A model generated the notes under the pieces. It was not told the origin of the DNA. It made no database searches and saw only the letters and a list, made by a program, of their open reading frames with translations. This document shows, one piece after another, positions 40,731 to 48,981 of a stretch of DNA of 64,000 nt. Positions within the stretch are counted from its first letter, which is position 1; every line of letters starts with the position of its first letter. The DNA is from JACQZU01 sp041908165 (GTDB taxonomy: Bacteria; Acidobacteriota; Holophagae; Holophagales; Holophagaceae): the NCBI GenBank assembly GCA_041908165.1, contig JAYRFV010000063.1:46015-110014 (forward strand), in the 5' to 3' direction. The position numbers were made by a program, and so were the translations under genes.

Positions 40731-42994
40731 CCCGGGTCCGGGTCCAGGTCCAGGGCATCGTCCAGGGCGTCGGATTCAGGCCCTTCGTCCACCGGATCGC
40801 CACGGAAAGGGGCCTGGACGGCTGGGTGCGGAACCGCCCGGACGGGGTGGAGATCGAAGCCCACGGGCCGGAGCCGGCAGTCCAGGACTTCCTGCGGGCC
40901 CTGCGCGAACGGGCGCCCGCGCCGGCCCGGATCGAAGGTCTGGACGTGGAGGCGCTGCCGGACCTGGAACTGGCGCCGGGCTTCCGCATCGAAGCCAGCG
41001 GCAGCGCCGAGGCCGCCCGGCCGGTGGTTCCGCCGGACCTGGCCACCTGCCCGGACTGCACCGCCGAGACCGCCACGCCGGGCGAGCGCCGCCACCGCTA
41101 CCCCTTCACCAACTGCACCTACTGCGGGCCGCGCTATTCGATCATCGAGGCCCTGCCCTACGATCGCCCGCGGACCAGCATGAAGGGCTTCCCCCTGTGC
41201 CCGGACTGCGAACGGGAATACCGCGACCCGGCGGACCGCCGCTTCCACGCCCAGCCGGTGGCCTGCCCCAGCTGCGGGCCGCGCCTGGAGTGGCGGACCG
41301 CCGGCGCCGCAGGCCTGGCCTTCGGCGAGGCGGCCCTGCAGGCGGCCGCCGCCGCGCTGTGCGATGGGCAACTGGTGGCGCTGAAGGGGCTGGGCGGCTA
41401 CCAGCTGCTGGCGGACGCCGGCGCCGCCGCGGCGGTGGCGGAGCTGCGGCGGCGGAAGCGCCGCGAGGCGAAGCCCTTCGCGGTCATGTTCCCGGACCTG
41501 GAGACCCTGCTCCGGAGCTGCGAAGCCTCGGCCGCGGAACGGGCCGCGCTGGAGGGACCAGAGGCTCCCATCGTCCTGGTCCTGCGCCGTCCTGCGGCGG
41601 GGGCCATCGATCCGGCGGTCGCTCCGGGCAATCCGCGGATCGGCGCCTTCCTGCCCTACACGCCCCTGCACCGCCTGCTCCTGGAGGCGGTCAACCGGCC
41701 CCTGGTCTGCACTTCCGGCAACCTCGGCGAGGAGCCCATGGCCTTCGAGGACGAGGAGGCCCTGGCGCGACTGGCGGACCTGGCCGACGGTTTCCTGGTC
41801 CACGACCGGCCGGTGGTGCGGCCGGTGGACGACTCGGTGCTGCGGATCGATGCCGATGGGCCGACCCTGTTGCGCCGCGCCCGGGGCTTCGCGCCGGCGG
41901 CCTTCGCGGCGGGGGCCGACGGACCGCCGGTGCTGGCCTTCGGCGCCCAGCAGAAGAACACCGTGGCGCTGCTGTTCCAGGGCCGGATGGTGGTGAGCCA
42001 GCACCTGGGCGACCTCGGCAGCCCCGCCAGCGCCCGCCTGCTGGAACGAACCGTGGCTGACCTGCTCGGCTTCCTGCGGGTGACGCCCGAGGCCCTGGCC
42101 TGCGACCTCCATCCGGATTTCGCGTCGACCCGCCTGGCCGAGCGCTACGCCCTCGATTCCGGCCTGCCCCTGCGGCGGGTCCAGCACCACCACGCCCACG
42201 CCGCCGCCTGCGCCGCGGAGCACCGGCTCGAAGGGCCCTGCCTGGCACTCACCTGGGACGGCACCGGCCTGGGCAGCGACGGCACCCTCTGGGGCGGCGA
42301 GGCGCTGCGCGTCGAGGGCGCGTCGGTCAGGCGGATCGGCCACCTCGTGCCCTTCCCCCTGCCCGGCGGTGATCGCGCCGCCCGGGAGCCCCGCCGCAGC
42401 GCCGCCGGCCTGCTCTGGGCCAGCCTGGATGCCGGCTCCTGGCCCGCGGCGGCCCGCTCCGGCTGGAGCGACGCCGAATTCGAACTGCTCGGCGGCATGC
42501 TCCGCCGGGGCCTGAACTGCCCGCCCAGCTCCAGCATCGGCCGGCTGTTCGACGCGGTGGCCGCGATCACCGGCCTGCAGCCGCAGGCCGGCTTCGAGGG
42601 CCAGGCCGCCATGGCCCTGGAATTCGCCGCCAGCCGCGCGGCGCCCGAAGGTGCCCTGCCCTGGGACTTCAGGGAGCAGGATGGCCGCCTGCTGGCCGAC
42701 CCCCGGCCGATGGTGGAGACCCTTCTGCGCGGCGTCGGCGAAGGGCGGGACCCGGCCCACCTGGCCCGCGGCTTCCACGAAGGCCTCGCCGAGGTGGCCT
42801 TGGCCTGGGCCCGCCACGCCGGCCTGCCCCGGGTGGTCCTGACGGGCGGGTGCTTCCAGAACGCGCTGCTGACCCGACGGGTGACCGGGCGGCTCGAGGC
42901 CGCCGGGCACCAGGTTCTTCGCCACCGGCTGCTGCCCCCCAACGACGGTGCGATCTCCGCCGGCCAGGCCTTCCTGGCGGCGCAGGAGGCCTGA
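40727..42994 (+). CDS. hypF: Carbamoyltransferase HypF
   Basis: Uses carbamoyl phosphate and ATP to load carbamoyl on HypE for cyanide synthesis. 755 residues in the standard order: acylphosphatase domain (QGIVQGVGFRPFVHR, about 9-23), two zinc fingers (CPDCTAET, CTYCGPRYS; CPDCEREY, CPSCGPR), a YrdC-like domain (ALKGLGGYQLLADA) and a Kae1-like domain (HHHAHAAACAAEH, TGGCFQNALLTR). GTG 40727 overlaps the hypB stop. A long frame upstream of it is out of register with hypB and not coding. Confidence 0.96.
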   Translation: MTRVRVQVQGIVQGVGFRPFVHRIATERGLDGWVRNRPDGVEIEAHGPEPAVQDFLRALRERAPAPARIEGLDVEALPDLELAPGFRIEASGSAEAARPVVPPDLATCPDCTAETATPGERRHRYPFTNCTYCGPRYSIIEALPYDRPRTSMKGFPLCPDCEREYRDPADRRFHAQPVACPSCGPRLEWRTAGAAGLAFGEAALQAAAAALCDGQLVALKGLGGYQLLADAGAAAAVAELRRRKRREAKPFAVMFPDLETLLRSCEASAAERAALEGPEAPIVLVLRRPAAGAIDPAVAPGNPRIGAFLPYTPLHRLLLEAVNRPLVCTSGNLGEEPMAFEDEEALARLADLADGFLVHDRPVVRPVDDSVLRIDADGPTLLRRARGFAPAAFAAGADGPPVLAFGAQQKNTVALLFQGRMVVSQHLGDLGSPASARLLERTVADLLGFLRVTPEALACDLHPDFASTRLAERYALDSGLPLRRVQHHHAHAAACAAEHRLEGPCLALTWDGTGLGSDGTLWGGEALRVEGASVRRIGHLVPFPLPGGDRAAREPRRSAAGLLWASLDAGSWPAAARSGWSDAEFELLGGMLRRGLNCPPSSSIGRLFDAVAAITGLQPQAGFEGQAAMALEFAASRAAPEGALPWDFREQDGRLLADPRPMVETLLRGVGEGRDPAHLARGFHEGLAEVALAWARHAGLPRVVLTGGCFQNALLTRRVTGRLEAAGHQVLRHRLLPPNDGAISAGQAFLAAQEA

Positions 42995-43972
42995 TCAGGG
43001 CAGCAGGACGGTGCTGCCGGTGGTGCGGCGCCCCTCCAGGTCGCGGTGGGCGGTGGCCGCCTCCCGCAGCGGATACGTCTGGTTGATCTCGATGCGCAGC
43101 ACGCCGGCCTGCACCAGGTCGAACAGCTCCGCCGCCGCCGCCAGCAGGTCGGCGCGGTCGGCGACGTAGGCGAACAGCGAGGGCCGGGTGAGGAACAGCG
43201 AGCCCTTGGCCGACAGCACGGTCACGTCGAGGGGCGGCACCGCCCCGGAGGACTGGCCGAAGGACACCATCAGGCCGCGCGGCCGGAGGCAGTCCAGGCT
43301 GGCCATGAAGGTGTCCTTCCCGACCGAGTCGTAGACCACCGGAAGGCCCTTCCCGCCGGTGAGGTCCCGGGCGCGCGCGACGAAATCGTCCACGCCCAGC
43401 AGCAGCGGATGGTGGCAGCCGTGCGCCGCCGCCAGCTCGGCCTTGGCCCGCGAGCCGACCGTGCCGATCACGGTGGCGCCCAGGTGGGCGGCCCACTGGC
43501 AAAGGATCAGCCCGACCCCGCCTGCGGCGGAGTGGACCAGGATGGTCTCGCCGGCCTGGACCGGATGGATGCGCCGCAGCAGGTACCAGGCGGTGAGTCC
43601 CTTGAGCATCATCGCCGCGGCGGCGCGGTCGTCGATCCCCGCCGGCAGGGGAACCATGCGGTCGGCAGGAGCGTTGCGGACCTCGGCATAGGCGCCAGGG
43701 GCGCCGGCCCCGCAGTAGGCGACCCGCTCCCCCGGGCGCACCCCGTCCACACCGGCACCGACCGCCTCCACGATCCCGGCCGCCTCCTGGCCCAGGCCGG
43801 AGGGCAGCGGCAGCTTGTACAGCCCGGTCCGGTGGTAGGTGTCGATGAAGTTCAACCCCACCGCGGTCTGGCGCAGCCGCACCTCGCCCGGCCCGGGGGC
43901 AGGAACCTCCGCCTCCTCCCATCGCAGGACCTCCGGCCCGCCGGTTTCATGGATGCGGATCACCTTGCTCAC
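42995..43972 (-). CDS. Zinc-independent quinone oxidoreductase-like protein
   Basis: 325-residue medium-chain dehydrogenase/reductase of the QOR type, NADPH dependent. The Rossmann motif is VHSAAGGVGLILCQWA; the N-terminal GroES-like part has VGLNFIDTYHRTGLY as in quinone reductases. No zinc ligands are seen. It abuts the end of hypF convergently. Its link to hydrogen metabolism is only by location. Confidence 0.92.
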   Translation of the reverse strand: MSKVIRIHETGGPEVLRWEEAEVPAPGPGEVRLRQTAVGLNFIDTYHRTGLYKLPLPSGLGQEAAGIVEAVGAGVDGVRPGERVAYCGAGAPGAYAEVRNAPADRMVPLPAGIDDRAAAAMMLKGLTAWYLLRRIHPVQAGETILVHSAAGGVGLILCQWAAHLGATVIGTVGSRAKAELAAAHGCHHPLLLGVDDFVARARDLTGGKGLPVVYDSVGKDTFMASLDCLRPRGLMVSFGQSSGAVPPLDVTVLSAKGSLFLTRPSLFAYVADRADLLAAAAELFDLVQAGVLRIEINQTYPLREAATAHRDLEGRRTTGSTVLLP

Positions 43973-44003
43973 GGCTCACCTCCCGAAGGAACGGACGCGG
44001 TTC

Positions 44004-44450
44004 TCACTTCCCCCCGGCGAGGCTCGCCAGGTAGGCGGCGGGGCCCTCGCCCTTGCCGTAGCCTTCCCGCCGCCCCCGCTCGCTGCCGTCCGGATCGAGC
44101 AGTACCGTGGTCGGGAAGCCCGTGACCTTGAACTCGGCCTTGATCGCCATCAGCCGTCCCAGGGCCGGGTTCGCCTTGATCTTGGCCTCGGCCCGTTCGG
44201 ACAGGGGCGGATAGTCGAGCTTCACCAGCACCCGGCCGGCCCCGTAGGCGGTGAAGGCCTCCGTGGTCATCACCTCGGCGTGCAGCAGCTTGCAGGGCGG
44301 GCACCAGGCGCTGCCGGTGAAGTGCACCAGGAGCGGCCTGCCGGTCGCCCGGGCGGCCCGGCGCCCCTGCTCCAGGTCGGTGAGCCAGGCCGGTTCCCCG
44401 GCGGCCAGGGCGAGGGGCAGGAGGAAGGGCAGCGGGAAGGGGATGCGCAT
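44004..44450 (-). CDS. Secreted thioredoxin-fold protein
   Basis: 148 residues. A short signal peptide (MRIPFPLPFLLPLALAAG) precedes a thioredoxin domain with the redox motif AWCPPC and a cis-proline TGFPTTVLLD. Probably periplasmic, acting as a disulfide reductase or in cytochrome/metalloprotein assembly. Start ATG 44450 has GGAG 8 nt upstream. It lies 31 nt upstream of qor in the same direction. Confidence 0.87.
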   Translation of the reverse strand: MRIPFPLPFLLPLALAAGEPAWLTDLEQGRRAARATGRPLLVHFTGSAWCPPCKLLHAEVMTTEAFTAYGAGRVLVKLDYPPLSERAEAKIKANPALGRLMAIKAEFKVTGFPTTVLLDPDGSERGRREGYGKGEGPAAYLASLAGGK

Positions 44451-44509
44451 CGTGGACTCCGCGTTCGGCCCCCAGCTTGGCAGGTCCAGCCCGGCCCTGC
44501 AGGTCCAGG

Positions 44510-45418
44510 TCAACCCTCCGGGACCACCGCCGGGCCGTTCCGCCTGCCACCAAGCCCGTACCAGGCGACCACCGCGACCACGACGGTCCCGCCGGCCAGG
44601 GCCCAGGCCGTCGGCCGCTCGCCCACGCCGAGGAACACCCAGACCGGATTGAGCACCGCCTCCAGGGTCGCCACCACCACGGAGGCCGTGGCCGACAGGT
44701 GGCGCATCCCGGCATTGAACAGGAGGTAGGCGATGCCGATCTGGAACACGCCCAGGAACAGCAGCCCCGCGGCCTGCGGGAGGGTCGCCTGCAGGCCGGG
44801 CAGGGCGAAGGGTGCGAACAGGAGGGCCGCCAGCAGGTTGCCCAGCACCACGGCGCCGATCGCGTCGTGCTCCGGCTGCCGGGCGTGCTTGACCTTGATC
44901 AGCAGGGAGAAGACCGCCAGCCCCACCCCCGAAGCCAGGCCCAGCAGGTTGCCCAGCAGCCGGCCGGACTCGAGCCGGCCGACGAAGAAGCACCCGATCC
45001 CCCCCACGCAGAGGAACACCGCGGCCAGGTCGCGCGGGACGAGCCGCCGCCCGAAGACCCAGGGTTCCAGGAACGCGAGGTAGATGGGCGCGGTGAACTG
45101 CAGGAAGATCGCGTTGGCGGCGGTCGTGAGCTTGGTGCTGGCGACGAAGCAGCCCAGGAGGCCGGCGTAGGCGGCCGCGGCGGCGAGGCTGAGCGGGTCC
45201 AGGCGCAGCGCCCCCGTCCGGCCGCGCAGGCGGAGCGCCACCAGGATCGTGGCCGCCGCCACCAGGCTCCGGACGAACAGGATCTGGGCCGCGTTCTGCG
45301 GCAGGGCCTTGATGAAGAGTCCGCCGCTGCTCCACAGCAGGGCCGCCCCGGCGACCAGCAGCACGCCGCGGCGGGAGGGGCCGGGTCCGGACATCGGGAG
45401 CCGATCGTCGCCGGGCAT
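44510..45418 (-). CDS. EamA/DMT-family transporter
   Basis: 302-residue inner-membrane protein with about ten hydrophobic segments in two repeated EamA halves (GVLLVAGAALLWSSGGLFI and GNLLGLASGVGLAVFSLL). Exporter of metabolites in the drug/metabolite transporter superfamily; substrate unknown. It starts immediately after the epimerase stop, so the two are likely co-translated. A later ATG at 45394 (MSGPGPSRRG) is an alternative start. Confidence 0.9.
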   Translation of the reverse strand: MPGDDRLPMSGPGPSRRGVLLVAGAALLWSSGGLFIKALPQNAAQILFVRSLVAAATILVALRLRGRTGALRLDPLSLAAAAAYAGLLGCFVASTKLTTAANAIFLQFTAPIYLAFLEPWVFGRRLVPRDLAAVFLCVGGIGCFFVGRLESGRLLGNLLGLASGVGLAVFSLLIKVKHARQPEHDAIGAVVLGNLLAALLFAPFALPGLQATLPQAAGLLFLGVFQIGIAYLLFNAGMRHLSATASVVVATLEAVLNPVWVFLGVGERPTAWALAGGTVVVAVVAWYGLGGRRNGPAVVPEG

Positions 45419-46078
45419 TCAGAGCCGGTTGATGTCGCGGGTCTCGAGCACCGGGCCGGGCGCGCCCTCCCGGGCCACCCGCAGCATCGCCCGGCCGACC
45501 TGCTCGGTGGTGGTGAGCGCATCCGGGGCGACCCGCTTGAGCAGCGGCAGGAACGGGCCGAGGAGGGCGTAGGCGATGCGGTAGAGGCGGGTCCGGGAAC
45601 GCGCGCCATGGAGGGGCTGGATGGCCCCGGGACGGAAGGCGCAGACGGTGCGGAACGGCAGCTGGAGCAGGGCGTTCTCGGTGCGCCCCTTGACCCGCGC
45701 CCACATCGTCCGGCCGCGTTCGGTGCGATCGGCACCCTGGCCGGAAACGTAGACGAAGGCCATCGCCGGGTTCAGCCGAGCCAGGGTCCGGGCCGCCGCC
45801 AGGGTGTAGTCGAAGGTCACCCGGGCATAGGACGGCTCGTCCAGCCCGGCGGCGGAGACGCCCAGGCAGTAGAAGCAGGCGTCCAGGCCTGCGAGGCGCC
45901 CCTCGACGGCGGCGAAGTCCATGAAATCGCCGTGGACGATCTCCTCCAGCTTGGCGTGCGCCGCCCCCGAACCGCTGCGGACGATGCTGAGCACGCGGGT
46001 CACCTCCGGATCCTGCAGGCATTCCCGCAGCACGCCCTGTCCGATCATTCCCGTCGCCCCGAACAGCAGGACCTGCAT
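45419..46078 (-). CDS. NAD(P)-binding Rossmann-fold (epimerase-like) protein
   Basis: 219 residues. The nucleotide loop FGATGMIGQGVL begins at residue 6 and ASVSG-type YVSGQGADRTE follows; the rest resembles short atypical SDRs close to HTATIP2-like NAD(P)-binding proteins. Catalytic YxxxK is not obvious. Start ATG 46078 is chosen for its strong GGAGGAGGGAGG upstream, rejecting the longer frame from 46213. Substrate unknown. Confidence 0.88.
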   Translation of the reverse strand: MQVLLFGATGMIGQGVLRECLQDPEVTRVLSIVRSGSGAAHAKLEEIVHGDFMDFAAVEGRLAGLDACFYCLGVSAAGLDEPSYARVTFDYTLAAARTLARLNPAMAFVYVSGQGADRTERGRTMWARVKGRTENALLQLPFRTVCAFRPGAIQPLHGARSRTRLYRIAYALLGPFLPLLKRVAPDALTTTEQVGRAMLRVAREGAPGPVLETRDINRL

Positions 46079-46115
46079 GCCGCCTCCCTCCTCCCATGAT
46101 AGGAGGCCGCGCGGC

Positions 46116-47789
46116 TCAATCCTCCGGAACCCGCCAGCCCAGGTCCCGGTGCCTCGCCAGGTGGCGCGGCGTCCAGGCGTGGGGCTGGCGGTGCACGAAC
46201 CGGCTGCGGGCAACGTGGAAGGACGGGTCGAAGCCGTAGAAGTTGCGGTGCATGGCCTCGAGCTCTTCGGCCCGCCAGGCGGCCAGCGGCCGCGCCGCCT
46301 CCTCCTCCGCCCGCCTCCGTCGCTTGGCCGCGAGACGGCCTTCGAACCCCTCCGCGGCGAGCAGGGCGGCGCGGCGCGCGACCTCGGCCCTGAAGCCGGG
46401 GCGGTCCCCGGGCAGCACCGCGTCGTACAGGCCGAGGCGGACCGACTCCCGGGCTCCCATCGGCAGCCGGTTCCGCAGGATGGCCCGGGCGCCCGCCTCG
46501 CCCACCCGCGCCGGCAGGAGGCAGGTCCAGAATTCGCTTCCGTGGAGGTTGCCCATGTTCCGGTAGTGCGGGTTGAGGATCACGCCCTCGCGCACCCACA
46601 CCTCGTCCGCCGCCCGCGCCAGGAAGCAGCCGCCGGCCCCGGCATTGCCGCCAAGGGCGGCGACGGTCAGGTGGGACGTGGTGCGCAGGATGGCCTCCGC
46701 CAGGTCGTCCAGGGCCTGGATGTTGGCCCAGCTCTCGTCGGCGGCGGACGGTGCGGCCTCGATGACGTGCAGGTGGATGCCGTTGCACCAGAATTCGGAT
46801 CCACCCTCCAGGACCAGCACCCGGGTCGGCCGGCGCAGCGCCCGTTCGTAGGCCTGGAGCACGCGGCGGCAGAGCGCGGTGTGGAGGCCGCCCCCGGGCG
46901 CGTCGAAGCGGAGGAAGCCGACCGCGCCCTCCTCCCGGTAGGCGGGTTCCGATCCGGACCCGGGTCCGCTGGCCACGCCCGGCACGCCGGCGGCCGGCTC
47001 CGGGAAGGCCAGGGCCGCGGGCAGCTTGATCGCCCCGGGTCGCTTGGCCTGGCCGACCCAGAGGGCGCCGTCGCCGGTGGCCACCCTGAGCGCCTCGCCC
47101 TCCCGGCCGACCACCTCCCCCGGCCGTCCGGGAGGCGGACCCGGATCCGGACGCGGGTCGTACAGGTGGCAGGGCTGGCCGAAGAGCGAGGATCGCACCC
47201 CCGGCCAGCCGTCCGCGGCACGGAGCTTCCGAAGGATCGCGGCGGACCCCTCCTCCCACGCGAAGGCCCGGTCCGCCTGGCGCATGAGCGGACGCTCAGC
47301 GACCCTCTCCGCAGGCACCGGGGCCGGCGGGATCCCCCGCTCCAGGCGGCGGAGCGCCTCCAGCACGGCCGCGACCGCGGCCTCGGTGACCTCGAACCGG
47401 TAGAGGCTGCCCTTGGTGCCGGGCCGCACGTCGAAGGAAGCGTGCGCCCAGACCGGACCGGCGTCCCAGCCTGCCTGAGCCTGCAGGATCGTGACCGCCC
47501 ACCGCTCCCGTCCCTCCTGGATCGCCCAGTCCAGGGCCGAGGGCCCGCGGTCCCCCGGCGGACCGGGGTGGACCACGAGACAGGGGACGGCCCGCCAGAC
47601 CGGTTCGGGGATCGCCCTTCGAAGGTAGGGTGCCAGGATCACGCGCGGACGGAACCGCGCCACGGCCTCGAGGGTCACGGCGTCGGAGATGTCGAATTCG
47701 ACCGACAGTTCGTGGCCCAGGTCCGTGAGTTCCACGAACATCCGCTGCGCAAGCCCGTTGAAGCCGTGGGTCAGCAGCAGGATCCGCAT
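46116..47789 (-). CDS. hypX: Hydrogenase maturation factor HypX (HoxX)
   Basis: 557 residues in two parts: an N-terminal formyl-tetrahydrofolate-binding, formyltransferase-like domain (VVHPGPPGDRGPSALDW) and a C-terminal enoyl-CoA hydratase-like domain (LVLEGGSEFWCNGIHLHV, LGGNAGAGGCFLARAAD). In Ralstonia, HypX makes the CO ligand of the NiFe site from a one-carbon formyl group under aerobic conditions. Its presence implies that the [NiFe]-hydrogenase is assembled in air. It lies 12 nt after hypE. Confidence 0.93.
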   Translation of the reverse strand: MRILLLTHGFNGLAQRMFVELTDLGHELSVEFDISDAVTLEAVARFRPRVILAPYLRRAIPEPVWRAVPCLVVHPGPPGDRGPSALDWAIQEGRERWAVTILQAQAGWDAGPVWAHASFDVRPGTKGSLYRFEVTEAAVAAVLEALRRLERGIPPAPVPAERVAERPLMRQADRAFAWEEGSAAILRKLRAADGWPGVRSSLFGQPCHLYDPRPDPGPPPGRPGEVVGREGEALRVATGDGALWVGQAKRPGAIKLPAALAFPEPAAGVPGVASGPGSGSEPAYREEGAVGFLRFDAPGGGLHTALCRRVLQAYERALRRPTRVLVLEGGSEFWCNGIHLHVIEAAPSAADESWANIQALDDLAEAILRTTSHLTVAALGGNAGAGGCFLARAADEVWVREGVILNPHYRNMGNLHGSEFWTCLLPARVGEAGARAILRNRLPMGARESVRLGLYDAVLPGDRPGFRAEVARRAALLAAEGFEGRLAAKRRRRAEEEAARPLAAWRAEELEAMHRNFYGFDPSFHVARSRFVHRQPHAWTPRHLARHRDLGWRVPED

Positions 47790-47801
47790 GTCCCCGCGGT
47801 C

Positions 47802-48857
47802 CTAGCAGATCCGGGGGAGCTGCTCCCCTGCCAGCCAGTCCACGATCCGCTGGCCGCCGAACCCCGTGCGCAGGGTCACGAACCGGTGGGGATCCTCCAC
47901 CGCGGCGCCGATGCAGGCGGCCTCGCGGCCCAGCGGGTGGGCGCGCAGGGCGGCGAGCGCGGCGCCGGCGTCGGCGTCGGCGCAGACCGCCACCAGGCGG
48001 CCTTCACAGGGGCTGTAGAGCGGGTCCAGCCCGAGGAATTCGCAGGCGGCGGCCACACTCTCGCGCACCGGGATGGAGGCCTCCTCGAGGGCGAAGCCCA
48101 CGCCGGACTGCCGAGCGATCTCGTTGAGTGTGGTGGCGAGCCCGCCGCGGGTCGGGTCGCGCAGCACCCGCATCGCCGGCACAGCCTGGAGCACCGCCTC
48201 CACCAGGCCGTTCAGGGCGGCGGAGTCGGAGCGGATCGGCGATTCGAAGGCCAGGTTCTCCCGCTGTCCCAGGATCGCCATGCCGTGGTCGCCCACGGGT
48301 CCGGAGACCAGCACCGCATCGCCGGGCCGCGCGCGGGAACCGCCCACCTCGACTCCCGGGAGCCTGACCCCGAGCCCCGTGGTGGTGATGAAGACGCCAT
48401 CGCCCTTCCCCTTCTCCACGACCTTGGTGTCGCCGGTGACGATGGCCACGCCCGCGGCCCGGGCGGCCTCGGCCATCGACGCCACGATCCGCGCCAGGTC
48501 GGCCAGCGGGAAGCCCTCCTCCAGGACGAAGGCCGCCGCGAGCCACAGGGGGCGCGCCCCCATGACCGCCACGTCGTTGATGGTGCCGTGCACGGACAGG
48601 CTCCCGATGTCGCCGCCGGGGAAGAACAGGGGTGACACCACGTGGGCGTCGGTGGCCATCACCAGCGGACCGCCCCCCAGGTCCGGTGGGAGGATCACGG
48701 CGCCGTCGTCGCCCTGGCGGAGGACCGGGTTGTCGAAGGCGCGCGCGAACAGGTCCTCGATGAGCTGCGCCGTGGCCCTCCCGCCGGCCCCGTGCACCAG
48801 TTCCACGGTGCCGGAGGCCAGGTCCAGGGCGCGCGGGGAGAAGGGGGCGGAAGTCAT
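47802..48857 (-). CDS. hypE: Hydrogenase expression/formation protein HypE
   Basis: Converts the carbamoyl group from HypF into cyanide bound at its own C-terminal cysteine. 351 residues of the PurM-like fold, with ELVHGAGGRATAQLI near the start, ATDAHVVSPLFFPGGDIG and VLRDPTRGGLATTLNE, ending in the diagnostic PRIC. Start ATG 48857 has only a weak ribosome site. hypX follows. A kinase gene lies divergently 124 nt upstream. Confidence 0.96.
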   Translation of the reverse strand: MTSAPFSPRALDLASGTVELVHGAGGRATAQLIEDLFARAFDNPVLRQGDDGAVILPPDLGGGPLVMATDAHVVSPLFFPGGDIGSLSVHGTINDVAVMGARPLWLAAAFVLEEGFPLADLARIVASMAEAARAAGVAIVTGDTKVVEKGKGDGVFITTTGLGVRLPGVEVGGSRARPGDAVLVSGPVGDHGMAILGQRENLAFESPIRSDSAALNGLVEAVLQAVPAMRVLRDPTRGGLATTLNEIARQSGVGFALEEASIPVRESVAAACEFLGLDPLYSPCEGRLVAVCADADAGAALAALRAHPLGREAACIGAAVEDPHRFVTLRTGFGGQRIVDWLAGEQLPRIC

Positions 48858-48981
48858 GGCGGCTCGCGGAAGGGCTTCCGTCCAAGATGCCACGGATGGG
48901 CCCCGCACCCTGCCTTCCGTGTGGACGGCCGCCCCCGGGCCGTTCAGAATGCCCCACGACCCTCCGGCCCGATGCGGCGAG

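Noticed and set aside
48073..48981. 303-residue extension of the hybrid kinase
   Set aside because: It is antisense to hypE and has no domain; ATG 48982 begins directly before the hydrophobic segments.
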